A stretch of DNA of 64,000 bases. Origin: Takakia lepidozioides (Eukaryota; Streptophyta; Takakiopsida; Takakiales; Takakiaceae). Below are positions 53,476-64,000 of this stretch, one piece after another (positions within the stretch are counted from its first letter, which is position 1; each line of letters starts with the position of its first letter). Both the position numbers and the translations under genes were made by a program. Location of the stretch: contig CM060731.1 of the NCBI GenBank assembly GCA_030704615.1, positions 51,832,001 to 51,896,000 of the forward strand, given 5' to 3'. A model generated the notes under the pieces. The model worked only from the letters and a program-made list of their open reading frames with translations. It did no database searches and had not been told where the DNA came from.

Positions 53476-55288
53476 AGAGGCAATCCGATCAACAAATGGA
53501 AAGCCCTTCACACAAGCATCAATCTACTGTGTGGGAGTTGAGGAGGAGGAGAGGGACCTTTCTGACCAGGATGACATCCTCCCCCAGATCCCCAAGCCCC
53601 AAACGAGTGTGAGCAGCCCAAAAAGGTAGACCTAGGGCTTTATGCAGATTTTCAAAGTTGGTGAACAGAGGTGCAGGAATCACGTTTATTTTGTTCCTGA
53701 AGACGGTTGTCTTCACACATCGGGCAATGACATTCTCATTTTCCTCTCTGCATCTGTTTGTTAGGTAGGCCCCTCACCCTTAGTTCAAATTTTAGTCCAG
53801 TGCCAACTGTATGTTGGCCGTTCAGATCATCCTTCTAAGGTCCTTGCCAATGTCCGGAAATTTCATGCTTAACTTTTTTTTCTGCCTTTTCCGCAAAGCC
53901 TGTTTAACAAAACGGTCTTCCTTCCAAGAAATTATCAGTGTTAGAATTGGATCGACATCAGTAACCTAGTTTAACCTGCCAAAGGTTCCATTTTTTTAAG
54001 CGGCGCTGCCTATTATATTACTCACTGAAGATGAAAAAGGTTGAAATATCAGGATTAGTAGAGACTCTTTCAAAATTGATTTGAACATATCTAGGACGCT
54101 GTCAAATTGCCCAAGCAGCAGAGAATGAGGCCCGGTGGCATGGTTTCAATGAAAAATCTTGAGATCTTTAATGTTTACACAGTATTTCTATGGAGTATGA
54201 TTATGGTTCGCTAGTGACTGTAAAGCTGAGAGGGGAAGGTTAGTGTATATTTCCTAGAAAACAGACGTAGCCCAAACATTATCATTACTGGCAAAGATGG
54301 CCAATGATTGAGATTGGGAGTTACAGCGGAGTTCTGCACAGGTCTAGGACCCAATAAAAACTCATTTTGTAGAAAGACCATACAACAATCATTTACATTT
54401 TCAAGCAAGAAGTTCAATATGCATATTCACAGGGTAAAGGTCGAAGAGGGAAAGAGAAACATATGAGTAATTGGCTGCCATCATTAAGTTCCAGCGTAAT
54501 TTGAGGTTCTATATGAAACTCAGTCTGCTTACCACTGCAATGCCAGCAAAGTGCAGGGTCAACTCCAGACCTAAATTTGGAAAGTATGAATAAAAGAGCA
54601 TATGTAATGAGTGTCACCAAATTTGGACTATCAACATCTTGAAGAGACATAACTAGCAGCTAGACCTCTTCACCAATATCATCAGCTATTAGGACCAGCC
54701 ACTGCCTAACAAACAGGCCTCCCAAAACACCAACACAAATAGACATGCAAAAATGTCTAGGTCGTGGTGCAACAGGAAACCAACCTGGCAAACTGCAAGG
54801 ACCAGTAAAAGTACTGACAAACTTTCTGAAGAATGGGTGTACCGATCTCTGGAAATCTCCACTTCGCCTAACTCTGTCTAAATTGTGAAAATCAAGTGAA
54901 CAGAGACAAACAGATGAACAGAAAATTGGATGGCATCCTAGCCCCTGCGGAGCTCAGTGCAAATCTTATGATTGGTCTGGTCCGTAGCATTATAGCTCTG
55001 GACACTGAACATCACTTACATAACAAAAAAATGTAACCTACAATGATGGCCACTGAATGTATAGCATTCAAAGAAAACAGGATGCCAATTTGCTGTTCTT
55101 TGCATCTGAGGAGATGGAGGTGGAGAGGCTTGAGTGTCCCATCGGAACCTTGTGAGCCCTGAATAGTGGGGATTCCTCAGATGCTGAGAGAAAGAAAAAG
55201 AAAAGGATCCAAACCAAAGTGAGTGTGAGCAATTAGCCACCATCTAATTCAAGGATGAGGTACAACTGTGGTGAATTAAGCACCGTAC
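53476..55288. other. No gene recognised
   Basis: Should contain the rest of the receptor-like kinase domain if the exon at 55289-55436 were part of a complete gene, but no VAVK, HRD or DFG signature was found on either strand. Confidence 0.45.
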
Positions 55289-55436
55289 TTGATCTCCGTT
55301 AGCAAGCTGGCCCCAATATACACGCCCGAAGCCTCCTTCCCCCAGCTTGTTGTCATAGTTGAAGTTGTTTGTGGCTGCGTGTAGCTCTCTCAATGAAAAT
55401 ATGCGCCATGTGCTGCTCTTCTTCCCTTCAGCTGGC
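55289..55436 (-). pseudogene. Receptor-like kinase fragment (glycine-loop exon)
   Basis: One exon-like block with an AG acceptor and GT donor encodes [20 protein letters not shown] followed by [20 protein letters not shown]. These are the juxtamembrane and ATP-binding glycine loop of a PTI1-like/RLK-Pelle kinase, close in style to Arabidopsis At3g15890. The catalytic Lys, HRD and DFG parts are not in the following 1.8 kb. It is read as a gene fragment. If very long introns were used, the rest would have to lie beyond the PPR debris, which seems unlikely. Confidence 0.72.
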
Positions 55437-55819
55437 CTACATACAGGACCACATTTGCATAGACAGGCTCAGTTAGTGAAAAGTAAGAGTTCTCAGGTCA
55501 CAGAGGATTGTGGCAGAGTTCAGACTTAAAAGATTTAATAAACCACTACAGGATCCTTTTTGGAGATGGACCGATACTGGACTGAACAGGAAAAAGAATG
55601 GGTTGACAAATTTGGACACCACGGCCAGCACAAGGCTAGGTTTTCAGCTCATTATTGGTGAAGCACACCAATCAATGCAGAGGCCTGTCAGTGCGAGGCC
55701 GACATTCCACTGGCTATCTGAATGTGGGTTGATTACAGCCAGCCTTGAATTTTATGGCCCGTCCAAAGCTTGAGTCTTCAGCTTAAGTTCCATGTCTGTC
55801 AACTGGATTGCATGTCCTA

Positions 55820-56065
55820 CCCCTTGTATGCACATTGAGAATACTTTGAACATTTGGGATCCTGGAACAGGTCACCAGGTTCAAGTGCGGGAGATCCACC
55901 ATTGGGTTTGGAATGAGACATTTGTTGTGGGATGGCCCTGGAGCTATTGATTTCCTCACCAACTTGACATCATTTGCCAAAGGTGGGGAGCTGGTTTTGG
56001 TTCTCCAGCCTGACCAAACAATGTGCAAACCTTTATGTAGAAGGATCCTCAGCAGCATGAGCTGG
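55820..56065 (+). pseudogene. BAHD acyltransferase fragment
   Basis: The plus-strand frame reads QVTRFKCGRSTIGFGMRHLL, then WDGPGAIDFL. This matches the region of BAHD acyltransferases around the catalytic HxxxD motif (here His-Leu-Leu-Trp-Asp), preceded by the conserved V-T-x-F-x-C-G-G-like strand. About 70 residues remain out of about 440. No other BAHD motifs (such as DFGWG) were found nearby, so this is a fragment lying on the opposite strand to the kinase fragment. Confidence 0.7.
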
Positions 56066-58595
56066 CTGTTATTCTATGTAAGTACATGGAAGATATCAGA
56101 ACTTGTATACTACAATTACACATGACGATCTTTCTTTACACTCGGATTTTTGGTGAGCTAAAAGACAACTACTATCATGATGAGAAACTGGAGAATCTGC
56201 TACACGTTGCAGGTACTATGTAGAGGGGTCTAATTCGGCTCTGATATACTCAATCTCTGTATGTAGATATCATTTCTATTTTCTGTTTTTAGGGTTGTTT
56301 GTCTTTATCTTCACTTCTTTATCTTGATAGTGTAGCTTTAGCTATCATACAGCGATAAGACCACAATCACAGATGTTAATTGATAACAGGCCGATGCAGG
56401 TTTCAGCACAGAAAGTTACTGAAGCCTTTCTTTCTTGCACTCGTGAAAGAAAGGGCCAAATGTCTCTCAGGTCAGATGATAGTGAATCAGAAAGTGAATA
56501 TTGTCTTCAGCTTGCCCACAATCCCTTTTTCTTCTCTCTGTCTGTTTGCCGTCCAAAGGTAGGCTTCCTGCCTGAAAAATTGTAGTACCTGATGCATGAT
56601 CATGATAGGAGGCTTCGGAGATCTCTTCCACTTCCAACAAGCTAGCAAGCATAGGATGCCAATAATTGCAACCACAGCTGCAACAACAGCCGCAACAGCA
56701 CCCAAAATCTTCGCAAGGGAACTATGATGATGGGAATCTTTCCTTCTTGCCTCTGTCACATACACTCACCCAGTTTGAAATGATGAAATCTGTGCAGTTG
56801 CCCAAAATTCTGATTATGGAGGTGGGAACAAAAGGAGCTGAACCAGTACAAGAGTTTCACTCGAGTCTTTGAAAGTCGCCGTTTCTCTCTGCGAGGTTCC
56901 GTTACAACCGACACACACAAATGACGACGATGACATGGCTGACGACGACGACGTGGCTACCATGACGTGTCAACGATGATGTGGCACTATGCCACCCTAT
57001 TCCTGCTCTACATTAAACTAGACTCCGATCTTCAGTCGTCGCTAGAATTATGAAAATCATTTCTGTCAAATCCGCTTTAATGTTACTTAAGTAACTGGTT
57101 GATTGGATACCTTTTTTTCTCAACAAAGCTCAAGCAGCCGACGTTGCTTGGGTTTGGCGAAAGTACTGTTAGATCGCACGCCTACATTAAATTCTTACGT
57201 GATTCGTATTGTTTTCGGAATCAATCCAACATGTGTCCACCAAAGTGATAGGAAAGGAGCTAAAATTTGGCTCAGGATTATAATTTCGCCAAGCAATAGC
57301 CACCCTCACTTACGGGCCCATTCACACTTGCAGGTAATGTAAGGCAGGGGTAACTTAACCTCCCAGCTCGTGGCAAATAAATTGTCTATGGGCTCACTGT
57401 GTATGTGCAAGGAGATTCTTTCTGCAGAACGACAAAGTTAATCTATTGTCTCTTCTATCTCTCCCATGGTATACGTCATAGGTATCTTAACCTTGCTCAA
57501 GGGCATGGGTTGTAAAAAAAAAATTGCTGACTTTATTTTGTCATAAACACATTGTACTGGATTAGGCAGACTTCACCTCTCCTCAAAGCCACACTAAGCT
57601 GAGCAGTCTCCAAACCGACACTTGTATCTCTTTGTCGTGAGCAGAGGAAAACAATTCTGCTCCTGCTTCACTTCCTGCGTGGAAGGTATCTCAACTGGTA
57701 TATTATTAATTCATCTGCCTGCCTCAATGTTGTATTGTGCGAAAGGTGAATCTGATCTGGAGATGGTGGGGAATCAGGAGTTCTGAGTTGAGTTTGGGGT
57801 GAGAGATGGGGTAGATTCTAGGTACATGCAGCTTCCAAATCTTTTGAAAATCTGCATTTATCCGTCTATTTCAATGTTGTGCAGAAAGCAGATAACACCA
57901 GAGGGTTGAAGAGCCTGTTCCTGTTCCCCCTTGTACCTCGGGGCAAATCAAATTGGTGAACATTTTTGTTTGCAGTTGGGTATTGTATGTAGGCACCGGC
58001 TACTCCACTTACCAGCGTGCCTGCAACAGCCAAATTTCTTGGATGTTCAGTGACCTGGCAGCCATTTGACCCTATCTAGGATGCATATTTGATCCGGAGA
58101 AAGACTGAAACTCATGTCCAGAGATTGCCACATTCTGTCTAGAGAATTCTGGAGATGTGTTGCTTTGTGCCTTCTGTGCGCCCAGCCATTTTGTTCAGTA
58201 AAGAGGTCTGGCAACTAATTTCCACTCCTACATGGCCACCCGCTAGTAACACACTATCTGGTGTGAATCTCTTTCAAGGTAAGCATTAACTTTATCCTTA
58301 ACCCTGTCTAAATTTTGAAAACATTTCAAAACTTAAATGTGAGTTCGCAAGTAGGTAAGTTACCTGCAGATATTCATTACCTGCAAGTTTGAATGGGCAA
58401 TAGTGAGATTGGTGAGGTGCACCTACGGTAGTCTGCCACATGGGGTGCCCCATTTGGCTATAGCCACAAGTATTTTTTTGTGGCAAACCAGCGTGCCACC
58501 CAGTGTTAGAAAAGACAGGCAGCGAAGGCTGTCTCGGCACTAGGAACTGTTAGCCAAGCCAAACCACGTTGCTTTTATCCTCACACTCACCACTC
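56066..58595. other. Mostly no gene recognised
   Basis: Apart from the membrane-segment piece at 56590-56770, nothing is assignable. A short GACGACGA-type repeat with ACGTGGC words lies at 56920-56990. Confidence 0.4.
56590..56770 (-). other. Transmembrane segment, possibly of the kinase gene
   Basis: The minus strand encodes SLAKILGAVAAVVAAVVAII, then GILCLLACWKWKRSPKPP. This is one membrane helix followed by a basic stop-transfer patch, as in receptor-like kinases just before the juxtamembrane region. A GT donor follows MIMHQ. Its exon phase does not join directly to the kinase exon, so a link is only possible, not shown. Confidence 0.45.
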
Positions 58596-58887
58596 TCAGC
58601 TCACAAACTGCCGCGGTGACGACCACATCGGTGGAATCTCCCTCCAGATAGCGCATTCCGTGTTGACAACTCTCCAATAAAATGACTGCTGTTTGATGAT
58701 GATACTAGCAAGACATCCTTGGGGGACCCAAAGCAGCGACCAGCTTCTCATTGGAGGCAAAGAAGAAAGTTCTACTAACTCCTCCTGTACATTGTGTAAT
58801 GCAAAGCACATATTAGGCATACTGCACCTCCTTCATCTGGGCCTAAATTGTCTGCGTAGCACCCTCCTCAGCTCAGCTTGGATTTCC
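58596..58887 (-). pseudogene. Remnant of a PPR E+/DYW tail
   Basis: Directly after the stop of the PPR ORF the minus strand still reads IEEIQAELRRVLRRQ, then FALHNVQEELVEL and, in another frame, SNEKLVAALGP. These correspond to the E+/DYW sequence (x-AEL-x-x-L, FVLHDVEEE, HSEKLAIAFG) of PLS-class editing factors. Frame changes and the loss of the zinc-binding HxE...CxxC residues and the terminal DYW show the deaminase-like domain is dead. Confidence 0.72.
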
Positions 58888-60882
58888 TCAATTGTGGATG
58901 AATTTGTCTCCTACAATATGCTGTGGATTGCAGTCAAGTAGACCTTTAACCACACGTTTGGCTCGCTCCACATCACCATGAATTCTGCAGGAAGTGAGCA
59001 AGGCACCCCACACCGGAGCACCTGGCCTGATTGGGATTTTCTTAATGAAGTCCTCAGCATCATCCAATCGTCCTGCGCGGCCAAGAAGGTCAACCATGCA
59101 ACCAAAATGCTCCACTGTGGGTGTCAGGCCATGATCTCGACTCATGGAATGGAAGTAGTGACGGCCTTCATCCACTAGGCCCACATGGGTACATGCAGAG
59201 AGAAGACATATAAAGGTACTGCCGTTTGGCTTCAAACCTTCATGTTGCATTTGTTCAAACAGTTGGAGGGCCTCCCTCCCATACCCATGCTGAGCATATC
59301 CTCCGATAAGCGTGTTCCATGTAACCACATCTCGATGAGCCATATTGTCGAACATATGACGTGCATCGTTTATGCTCCCACATTTGGCATACATGTTGAC
59401 AAGCGCACTTTCCAGAATGATATCTGGAACAATTCCAGCTTTGCCAATGTCAGCATGAACATCTTTGCCTTTTTCCAGGGCTGCAAGGCTGGCACAGGCA
59501 TTGAGAACACAAATGAATGTGACCTTGTCTGGCATCACCCTTTCACAAATCATTAGCTCATAGATCTCCAAAGCCTCTCTACCACACCCATGCTGAGCGT
59601 ATCCTGTGACCATCGCATTCCAGGAAACCACATTTCTGTGAGCCATACTGTCGAACAATCGCCGTGCATCGTTTATGCTCCCGCATTTGACATACATGTT
59701 AACAAGCGCAGTCTCAAGAATAATATCTGGCACAATTCCAACTTCAATGATGTCAGCATGGACATCTTTCCCCTCTTCCGGGGCTGCCAGCCTGGCACAC
59801 GCATTGAGCACGCAAATGAATGTGACATTATCCGGCATCACCCCTTCCCGAATCATTTCCTCATAGATCTCCAACGCCTCCCTACCACAGCCGTGCTGAG
59901 CATAGCCTGCTATCATCACAGTCCATAAGACCACATTTCGTTGGGCCATATTGTCAAACAATTGACGTGCATCCTTTATGCTCCCGCATTCGGCATACAT
60001 TTCAACAAGGGCAGTCTCCAGAACACTATCTGGCACAATTCTAGCTTTGCTGATGTCAGCATGAACAACTTTGCCCTTTTCCAGGGCTGCCAGGCTAGCA
60101 CAGGCATTGAGGGCACAAATGAATGTGACCTTGTCTGGCATCACCCCTTCCCGTTTCATTTGCTCATATATCTCCAAAGCCTCCCTACCATACCCATGCT
60201 GAACATATCCTGCGGTCAAGGCATTACATGATACCACATCTCGTTGAGCCATATTGTCAAACACATGACGTGCATCCTTCAAGCTCCCACACTTTGCATA
60301 CATGTTAGCCAAGGCAGTCTCCAGAATAATATCAGGTGCAATTCCAGCTTTCATGATGTCAGCATGGATCTCTTTTCCCTTCTCCAGGGCTCCTAGGCTG
60401 GCGCATGCCTTCAGAACACAAATGAATGTAACCCCATTTGGTTTCACCCTGTCCTGTATCATTTGTTCATAGCTCTCAATTGCCTCCCTACAAAACCCAT
60501 GATTGGCATATCCTGCCATCATTATAGTCCACGTAAATACATCTCGTTGAGACATTTTGTCAACCACTTCCCGTGCATCCACCACACTCCCGCATTTGGC
60601 ATACATGTTGACAAGGGCATTGAGGAGAAAAATGTCTGGCTTGTATCCAGTTTGGATAATGTGGGCATGCACCTGCTTCCCTCTAGCTAGGTCTTTAATT
60701 CTGATGCACTCCTGCAAGAGACAGATGTAAGTATTGTAGTCTGCCGAACTGGCTTTTTGGTTCAAAGTGTGCAGCGCCTCTTTCAGTTTGCCTGCCTTAC
60801 GTAGTGAACAGTCCTTGTTTATTCCCTCTCTTGCTCCTCTTTCAAAAGCAGTGGTGATGGTGGGATTGCCTTGTGAAAACAA
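58888..60882 (-). CDS. PLS-class pentatricopeptide repeat protein
   Basis: A single 664-codon exon. PPR proteins bind organelle RNA base by base through pairs of repeat residues and act in RNA editing, splicing or stability. After about 45 leading residues there are five P-L-S blocks of about 101 residues each. They are recognised by VTFICVLNACASLAALEKGK, then DIILETALVNMYAKCGSIND and NVVSWNAMVTGYAQHG. A final P-L-S pair (LLSACTHVGLVDEGRHYFHS) and an E-type motif (PVWGALLTSCRIHGDVERAK) follow. The ORF ends at VGDKFIHN, where an E+/DYW tail would begin, and that tail survives only as broken sequence downstream. No clear targeting peptide was scored by eye. Start: the first ATG in frame, but some upstream sequence could be lost. 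Confidence 0.95.
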   Translation of the reverse strand: MFSQGNPTITTAFERGAREGINKDCSLRKAGKLKEALHTLNQKASSADYNTYICLLQECIRIKDLARGKQVHAHIIQTGYKPDIFLLNALVNMYAKCGSVVDAREVVDKMSQRDVFTWTIMMAGYANHGFCREAIESYEQMIQDRVKPNGVTFICVLKACASLGALEKGKEIHADIMKAGIAPDIILETALANMYAKCGSLKDARHVFDNMAQRDVVSCNALTAGYVQHGYGREALEIYEQMKREGVMPDKVTFICALNACASLAALEKGKVVHADISKARIVPDSVLETALVEMYAECGSIKDARQLFDNMAQRNVVLWTVMIAGYAQHGCGREALEIYEEMIREGVMPDNVTFICVLNACARLAAPEEGKDVHADIIEVGIVPDIILETALVNMYVKCGSINDARRLFDSMAHRNVVSWNAMVTGYAQHGCGREALEIYELMICERVMPDKVTFICVLNACASLAALEKGKDVHADIGKAGIVPDIILESALVNMYAKCGSINDARHMFDNMAHRDVVTWNTLIGGYAQHGYGREALQLFEQMQHEGLKPNGSTFICLLSACTHVGLVDEGRHYFHSMSRDHGLTPTVEHFGCMVDLLGRAGRLDDAEDFIKKIPIRPGAPVWGALLTSCRIHGDVERAKRVVKGLLDCNPQHIVGDKFIHN

Positions 60883-62672
60883 CTGGATATGATTTATACC
60901 TGCTATCCTGCATAAGTCAAAGCTCTTAGGTACAAGCCTTTATACTCGTGTCAAGGCTCCTAGACACTTCAAAGAGTGATCTCTACGAGAGGGTACAAGG
61001 CTACTGCATCATGTAACGTGCCAATTCTTTCTGTTTAAGGTGGAACCCTCATAAAATAATACCTGCTGTGTTCTTGAACTTGATCTCCATGGTGTGCATT
61101 GACATTAGGACAGTCACCAAATTGTGCTGGACCTTGTCTCATGGCAGCTACCTCTGCGTTCTGCCAAAGAGAGTTTGACCAATTAACAATCCGAAGAGCA
61201 TCCTTTGAGCACTTCTGTGACGTTGGACACACCTGTGAAACCCATGAGATCCAGATCATTTCAGAGTAAAACTGGCTGCAACCACCGAAGATCCATGTCA
61301 TTCGAAGATGTATCTCGAGCTACTTCCTGTCGCTTGGCCTCTAAACCCTAAAACTCTTGTCCAGACCTTAAGCTCGTGTGCATTTGCCATATTCCGAAAC
61401 TATTCCACGATCACGGATGAACAAAACGAGCTGGTCACGGATGAGAACTGATCTTCTATCTCTAACCCATACGGATGTCTTGAGCGTTGAGCCATGGCCG
61501 AATTTGCCTGAACAAGCGGGAATGTTGCGTTCGCAATCTGACATGCTTTGATGATCATATAGTTTGGAAGAGAATGGTGTCCAGAAGGTAAACCAATCAT
61601 TATGTCAAATCGTTTACAAGCAACAGTTACGATGCAGATCACTTCCAGATCAGAAGTTCCTGAAGGCGTTGACTAAAAACATATCTTAAAACTGTGTCTG
61701 AATGAAGCTCACCGTAGGTCCGTAGGCCTCGCCACAGGAGCTGCAGGTTCATGGGATGATGGAATCACACCTTATGTTTTCCATCCTTTCTCTCAACGCC
61801 CACACTTACGGTCCATCCTCTTTTCCGAGATGTGCTCCTCACACTACTCCACAAAACCCATTGATGCACAAGTGCCCATGTGTACTGTGAGATAGCCACA
61901 GAATCAGTCGTATCTTGCCATACCCATTCTAAGAGTCTAACACCCCCCTTACTTCCCAAAAGAGGGTGGGTGCGTGGTTGTTTGGGCACTTAGAATGCCC
62001 ACTCAGGGCAGATTCCTAAAAAATGTATCAGATACAGAGGTCTCTGGCAACTTGTAAAGCTACCATCTACTGACCATTTCACCGCAATAGTAAGATCCAT
62101 GCAATCAGCTGCCTGGAGAATATCTCCTCCACAAAAAGCCTTATGGGGCGAAGCGAACGGACCCAACTTCCACACAGGTATCCAGATTCTCCAGCTATGG
62201 AAACTGACTATTGGGAATTTTGTTGAATTTGATCTCAACCTACTCTGTCGACGCAATCTGGCGACACTACAAAAGCTGATGCAGGCGGGGTGGTGGAGCT
62301 GGTGATGCGCCTGGATCCGCCCAAGTATCCACTTTTTGCTGGCTTTTTCTTCCCATATGGAGAGTATAAACAGTATAGATATCTAGATAGATAGATTACC
62401 TACACTGTCGTTTTGTGGATATGGGTTGTTCTCATACTCTTGTTTAATATTGTCTCAACACTCTCCCTGTAATCCCCCTTCGAGACAGGATGGTTATGGA
62501 AACCGAAATGCACACAAGTTTTTGTCATTGTTTTCAAACGGTGGACGACATAGTACATTCTTGCTCCACACAATCCCAGGCAGGATGGTACAAGTTTGCA
62601 GAATTTGCAAACGAAAGTGTTTGCCGGTGGAGGAGCAGCCCCAGGCTTAAATGGATTTTCCGCGAGACCCTC
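60883..62672. other. No gene recognised
   Basis: Upstream of the PPR gene. Minus-strand frames 61035-61301 and 61400-61642 are not recognised. The right end may hold more decayed MULE sequence, but nothing can be read. Confidence 0.4.
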
Positions 62673-63161
62673 CTACTTGCTTTGATTATGAACCCCAGAC
62701 TGAAAAAAGTGTCTGCGATTCAAATTACCACACCTAAGGTGTCCATTGCAAACTGTTTTCCTGAAAACAAGCTTGTCTTCATTTTGAATATTGGATGTTT
62801 TTGTTCTGCACCATGGGTGCCCGTCGTGTTTCTTGTCCATTCCGTGCATCATGCTTGTTATACCTCCAACTCGCGGAGGAGGAGGCAGCTCGAATAGGAT
62901 ATCACCATCAAAAGTCTCTAGCAGGAACTTCATTGGCACCTGCTTCAAAGATTCCCAATCAAGTCCCCCCAACTCATTTTTGAAACCTGCCATTCCTCCC
63001 ATCGTCCGTAGTTTTGGAATGACACTATAAATCTCTTTTTCATCCACATTCACAACTACCGTAGCAAGGACTGGAGTTGGAATTTCACTTATGTCATCAT
63101 CGGACGAATCCGAAAGCTCAACGATTGGAGTGGAGGACGTCTGTTCTTTTTTCACCACCAC
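62673..63161 (-). pseudogene. MULE-type transposase, N-terminal fragment
   Basis: The minus strand encodes an acidic lead (VELSDSSDDDISEIPTP), then SLKQVPMKFLLETFDGDI, then a Cys/His-containing module HPWCRTKTSNIQNEDKLVF and CNGHLRCGNLN. This order resembles the N-terminal region before the DDE core in SWIM-type Mutator-like transposases of non-seed plants, as I recall them. The protein then stops and no catalytic core follows. It may come from the same family as the C-terminal remnant at 46.3-47.3 kb, but the two pieces do not overlap, so that is not testable here. Confidence 0.5.
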
Positions 63162-63842
63162 CTCTCTTTTGTATTCAATGACCGAAGCAGCAGTCTCGGG
63201 CGATATGATCCAAGGGACTTTCGCCGAAGCTCTCCAAGTACTCTGTATCTACCAGGGCGCATTCTCCACTGGCTGACATGAGCCGTATCATCACGGTTTT
63301 GGAACGAGTATTTCAATAACTTCCAATCCAAATCGTACACCTCTTTCTCCAAGAAGATGGAGCCATTCTGAAGCTCAAACCGGTAGCCAAGACATGTTCC
63401 AGAACAATTGTGAATCCATTGTCAAGGGCATCCCTGAAATCCTAGGTAGGCCCTATCCTAACTACTTTGAGAATCCTCAAGTATGACGATGCATGGTGAT
63501 ATTAACGAAGCTGTCACAAAAAAGACACATGTCTATTTTATGTTTGCACACGCCAACAACCCAAAACAGCCGCGTAAAGGAACAGCTGTCCCAATTAGGT
63601 TACGTCATTTCCACTAAAAACGCACATTCACGTATCAAACACACAAGAGGGAATCCGACGGTCCTAGGGACACTCCCAAAACGACGGAACCGCGCAAGAA
63701 AGCGAGTCTGTTCATCTTTCTTGTTTCTAAACGCAGACGAAGAGAGGTAGTCAAGCTGGAGAGGGTTCCTTGTTCGGCTCGGAAGAGAAGGAAGTCATTG
63801 TATTTTACATCGCTTAGAGAGAGGCTGAGATCAAGAGAGCAA
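63162..63842. other. No gene recognised
   Basis: Short frames only. The right part (63720-63840) is purine-rich and could be the leader of the frame that begins at 63843. Confidence 0.35.
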
Positions 63843-64000
63843 ATGACGAGGCGTCGCATGCATGATGGTGTAGGGCTTAGGCAGTATGTGAACGTGGAGA
63901 CAGGTCAAGGAGAAGAGCATGTGGGAAGTGAGAGTGAGGTCGCCGCAGTCGTAGCGACGGCAGGAGCTGTGAGCGTAGGTAACCAGACAATGCCAGCCGA
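63843..64000 (+). CDS. Possible 5' end of a gene, cut by the window edge
   Basis: From an ATG at 63843 the frame stays open to the end of the window (52 complete codons). It starts MTRRRMHDGVGLRQYVNVET and is followed by an acidic then Ala/Val-rich stretch. No family is recognised. An open run of this length could be chance. Confidence 0.3.
   Translation, partial: MTRRRMHDGVGLRQYVNVETGQGEEHVGSESEVAAVVATAGAVSVGNQTMPA

Noticed and set aside
55783-56058. Minus-strand 91-codon ORF over the BAHD fragment
   Set aside because: It is the antisense of the plus-strand BAHD reading, which has clear family motifs.
1-64000. CRISPR arrays, prokaryotic operons, rRNA genes
   Set aside because: No regularly spaced repeats with unique spacers, no ribosomal RNA sequence and a clearly eukaryotic intron-containing gene structure.

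Overview
The window is nuclear DNA of a land plant. Genes are split by GT-AG introns, the DNA methyltransferase is of the plant DRM type with rearranged motifs, the bHLH protein has the plant MYC-type N-terminus, and there is a large PLS-class PPR gene. The Gypsy element has a primer-binding site matching the initiator tRNA-Met. The PPR style, together with repeated families of SWIM-type and Ulp1-type transposon proteins, makes me favour a non-seed plant (moss, liverwort or hornwort). The species cannot be named from the sequence alone. No organelle, bacterial or CRISPR features were seen.

Left part (1-35.4 kb) holds most of the real genes. They are TIM23 (minus strand, next to a decayed second copy), a LYR-motif mitochondrial protein (plus), a five-exon oxysterol-binding-protein-related lipid transfer protein (minus), a DRM-type de novo cytosine methyltransferase (minus), a two-exon NOSIP/CSU1-type ubiquitin ligase (plus) and a seven-exon bHLH-MYC_N-ACT protein (minus) whose DNA-contacting basic region looks lost. 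Between them lie a broken LRR gene, a fold-back element, and a Gypsy retrotransposon at 15.3-19.9 kb with one intact-looking LTR and no second LTR.

Middle part (39-53 kb) is a transposon and gene graveyard. It contains a long zinc-finger / Gln-Thr-repeat / Ulp1-protease coding region broken by frameshifts and nonsense codons, a SWIM-type MULE transposase tail, a truncated LTR of the same Gypsy family set against a second dispersed repeat, a DDE-like transposase remnant, an FCP1-like HAD gene with one frameshift and a non-catalytic motif, a LINE endonuclease remnant and PPR debris.

Right part (53-64 kb) has fragments of a receptor-like kinase and a BAHD acyltransferase, then one long intact PPR ORF whose former DYW tail is still visible but broken downstream. 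A second MULE fragment and the possible start of a gene follow at the right edge.

The genes are independent nuclear transcription units, not operons. Two act in mitochondria (TIM23, LYR), the PPR is expected in an organelle, and the DRM protein belongs to the RNA-directed DNA methylation pathway that silences transposons like those filling this window. Exon boundaries were placed by hand from GT-AG sites, reading phase and known family order. They were not checked against transcripts.
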